Made by a program: the position numbers and the translations under genes
Assembly (NCBI GenBank): GCA_023406915.1
Contig: JAEXTR010000291.1
Coordinates: 1-8,397, forward strand
From: Bacteroidota bacterium
GTDB taxonomy: Bacteria > Bacteroidota > Ignavibacteria > Ignavibacteriales > Ignavibacteriaceae
DNA length: 8,397 bases
Direction of reading: 5' to 3'
Notes under the pieces: generated by a model
What the model was told of the DNA's origin: nothing
Database searches by the model: none
What the model saw: only the letters and a program-made list of their open reading frames with translations
In this document: piece after piece, positions 7,558-8,397 of the stretch
Layout: each line of letters starts with the position of its first letter
Numbering within the stretch: the stretch's first letter is position 1

Positions 7558-7565
7558 CAAAGATA
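7558..7565 (-). promoter_or_regulatory. Candidate Bacteroidota-type -7 box (TAnnTTTG)
   Basis: Read on the - strand, TATCTTTG fits the TAnnTTTG -7 consensus described for Bacteroidota housekeeping promoters. It lies 26 nt upstream of the ATG at 7531. A matching -33 TTTG was not found at the expected spacing, so the site is only half supported. No such box precedes the TlpA-type gene itself, which fits co-transcription of the two - strand genes. Confidence 0.35.
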
Positions 7566-7570
7566 ATCAA

Positions 7571-7720
7571 TCCGCTGCTGATTAACAGCGCATTTCTCTT
7601 TCCACACAGGGGAACCGTTTTTCAATGCCAGGAATTGAAGTGCTCTGATGTAGGAGAGGGGAGGGACTCTCGCTCTTCATAACATTTTCGGCACTTGACT
7701 TCCTTATTGGGGATTCGTAA
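7571..7720. other. Intergenic stretch without an identifiable gene
   Basis: This stretch separates the - strand membrane-protein gene from the + strand relic. No ORF here has a convincing start or recognisable motif. The only structure seen is a short 5-bp inverted repeat, GAGAG/CTCTC (7654-7658 with 7667-7671), which is too small to call. One + strand frame (about 7683-7742) reads LLGIRKLNYGK before a stop. This could be a further decayed piece of the sorting-domain relic that follows, but the match is weak. Confidence 0.4.
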
Positions 7721-7890
7721 GTTGAACTATGGAAAGAGATAACTCACACAGGATTTGCAAGGATATGGTAGGGTACCATCTGAACGGAAAAGAAGCAGCA
7801 AGCGGAGTATATCTGTACCGAATAATTATGAAATCACAGAAAGACCGGAAGATGCGGACATTCAGTTCAAAGATGATGTTGCTCAGGTAA
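7721..7890 (+). pseudogene. Frameshifted relic of a T9SS C-terminal sorting domain
   Basis: This is the end of a lost secreted protein. From 7721 one frame reads VELWKEITHTGFARIW and meets TAG at 7769. From 7771 the next frame reads GYHLNGKEAASGVYLYR, then IIMKSQKDRKMRTFSSKMMLLR, and stops at 7888-7890. Joined, they give the pattern W-x-G...NG..ASGVYLYR...KMMLLR. This is the shape of the FlgD-Ig-like type IX secretion sorting domain (usually WDG, SGVY-aromatic-Y-R, and a Lys-Met-hydrophobic-Leu-Leu-Lys/Arg end). The broken point is exactly the Asp codon of the expected WDG, consistent with loss of one base at about 7769-7770. Only the last 60 or so residues remain; no body of a cargo protein lies upstream. 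Alone, the second frame is a 53-codon ORF from the ATG at 7729, but its first residues (MERDNSHRICKDMV) do not look like any domain start, so I treat the whole as a pseudogene. Confidence 0.7.
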
Positions 7891-7896
7891 CAGAAA

Positions 7897-8397
7897 ATGA
7901 GTATAAGTATAACACAAAATATCAAACAATCTTCAATGGGCAGGGCGTGGTACATCCACGCCCTGTTTCTGATTACAGCACTTCTATTCTTTTCAGCTGA
8001 CACCCTCCATGCACAAATCCACTATGTGAGCAAAAGCGGAAGTAATACCCCACCCTATATCAGTTGGAATACTGCTGCACATAAGATCCAGGATGCAATC
8101 AATGCAAGTAACAGGGGGGATACAGTGCTGATTGGTGTTGGGAACTACTATGATTCGATAAAAGTTGATAAGCGGCTGACGATAATCGGTGAAAGAGTAG
8201 ATGAGACTATCATCAGAGGAGATTGTGTATTTGGTTGGCAGACCTTCATGGTTCACGATACATGCAGAATAGAGGGCATTACAGTAATTACAAGAGACGA
8301 TTCACTGACTACAAAGAGTTCTTATGGAATAGGATCTTATAAACCTATCCTAATCACCAATTGTATCGTGAAAAACTCACACCATGGTATCTATATC
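7897..8397 (+). CDS. Secreted right-handed beta-helix protein (3'-partial)
   Basis: This frame is open from the ATG at 7897 to the right edge (167 codons), with an in-frame stop at 7888 just upstream. The N-terminus carries a Sec signal peptide: h-region ALFLITALLFFSA (residues 22-34) and a likely cleavage LHA/Q after residue 39. The mature part starts IHYVSKSGSNTPPYISWNTA, then IQDAINASNRGDTVLIGVGNYYDSIKVDKRLTIIGE, typical of the first coils of pectate-lyase-like or NosD-like parallel beta-helix proteins; ILITNCIVKNSHHGIYI continues the repeat. Such proteins are exported and often bind or cleave polysaccharide or act as cell-surface adhesins, and in this bacterial group usually end in a T9SS sorting domain, which would lie beyond the window. 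The start is uncertain: 7897 has AGG 9 nt upstream, while ATG 7936 gives a shorter n-region without a ribosome-binding motif. A terminator-like hairpin lies within its signal-peptide codons. Confidence 0.85.
   Translation, partial: MSISITQNIKQSSMGRAWYIHALFLITALLFFSADTLHAQIHYVSKSGSNTPPYISWNTAAHKIQDAINASNRGDTVLIGVGNYYDSIKVDKRLTIIGERVDETIIRGDCVFGWQTFMVHDTCRIEGITVITRDDSLTTKSSYGIGSYKPILITNCIVKNSHHGIYI
7941..7968 (+). terminator. Terminator-like hairpin inside the beta-helix gene start
   Basis: A perfect 10-bp inverted repeat, CAGGGCGTGG (7941-7950) and CCACGCCCTG (7956-7965), has a 5-nt TACAT loop, eight of ten pairs G-C, and TTT directly after. It begins 50 nt after the stop of the T9SS relic, the right place for that lost gene's intrinsic terminator. 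It also lies wholly inside the signal-peptide codons of the next gene. The following T-run is short (TTTCT), so termination may be partial. Confidence 0.6.

Noticed and set aside
7755..8000. 81-codon + strand ORF across the relic and the hairpin
   Set aside because: It is a third frame over the same bases. The T9SS-like relic and signal-peptide frames explain the region better, and its polar sequence resembles nothing known.
7704..8256. Antisense ORFs (99 and 87 codons) opposite the relic and the beta-helix gene
   Set aside because: The opposite strand encodes recognisable signal-peptide and beta-helix sequence. These frames show no motif or ribosome-binding site.

Overview
The window reads as a piece of chromosome from a bacterium of the Bacteroidota/Chlorobiota superphylum, most likely an Ignavibacteria-like lineage. 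This is an inference. The clues are a remnant of a type IX secretion (T9SS) C-terminal sorting domain, a secreted beta-helix protein of the kind common in that group, and a TAnnTTTG promoter element. Clear Shine-Dalgarno sequences before several genes argue against a typical Bacteroidia genome. No tRNA, rRNA, CRISPR array, transposase or phage gene was seen.

Region 1 (1-4430) is the pyruvate dehydrogenase operon on the + strand: the C-terminal 45% or so of the homodimeric-type E1 (aceE, cut by the left edge), a two-lipoyl-domain E2 (aceF) and the E3 dihydrolipoamide dehydrogenase (lpd). The genes are separated by 28 and 1 nt. A nested hairpin followed by a T-rich tract ends the unit. Together the three enzymes convert pyruvate to acetyl-CoA, CO2 and NADH.

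Region 2 (4440-7570) holds a 699-residue YyaL/SPATA20-type protein (thioredoxin-like DUF255 domain with a CHWC motif plus an alpha/alpha-barrel-like body) on the + strand. Converging on it from the - strand is a membrane-anchored TlpA/ResA-type thioredoxin lipoprotein with a WCPPC motif. The convergent pair shares a symmetrical hairpin that can stop transcription in both directions. Upstream of the tlpA-like gene, on the same strand and probably co-transcribed with it, is an unrecognised 82-residue single-pass membrane protein with a possible Bacteroidota-type promoter.

Region 3 (7571-8397) looks like a zone of secreted-protein gene turnover. It has about 150 nt with no gene, then a frameshifted fragment of a T9SS sorting domain (two frames joined at a broken WDG motif, then SGVYLYR and a KMMLLR end). 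Next comes the start of a signal-peptide-bearing beta-helix protein that runs off the right edge. A perfect 10-bp terminator-like hairpin lies inside the signal-peptide coding sequence of this last gene, as if the new gene had been joined onto the 3' end of the old one.

The metabolic part is ordinary. The parts worth a second look are the sorting-domain relic, the hairpin embedded in the signal peptide and the unrecognised small membrane protein. No new multi-gene system could be supported from this sequence.
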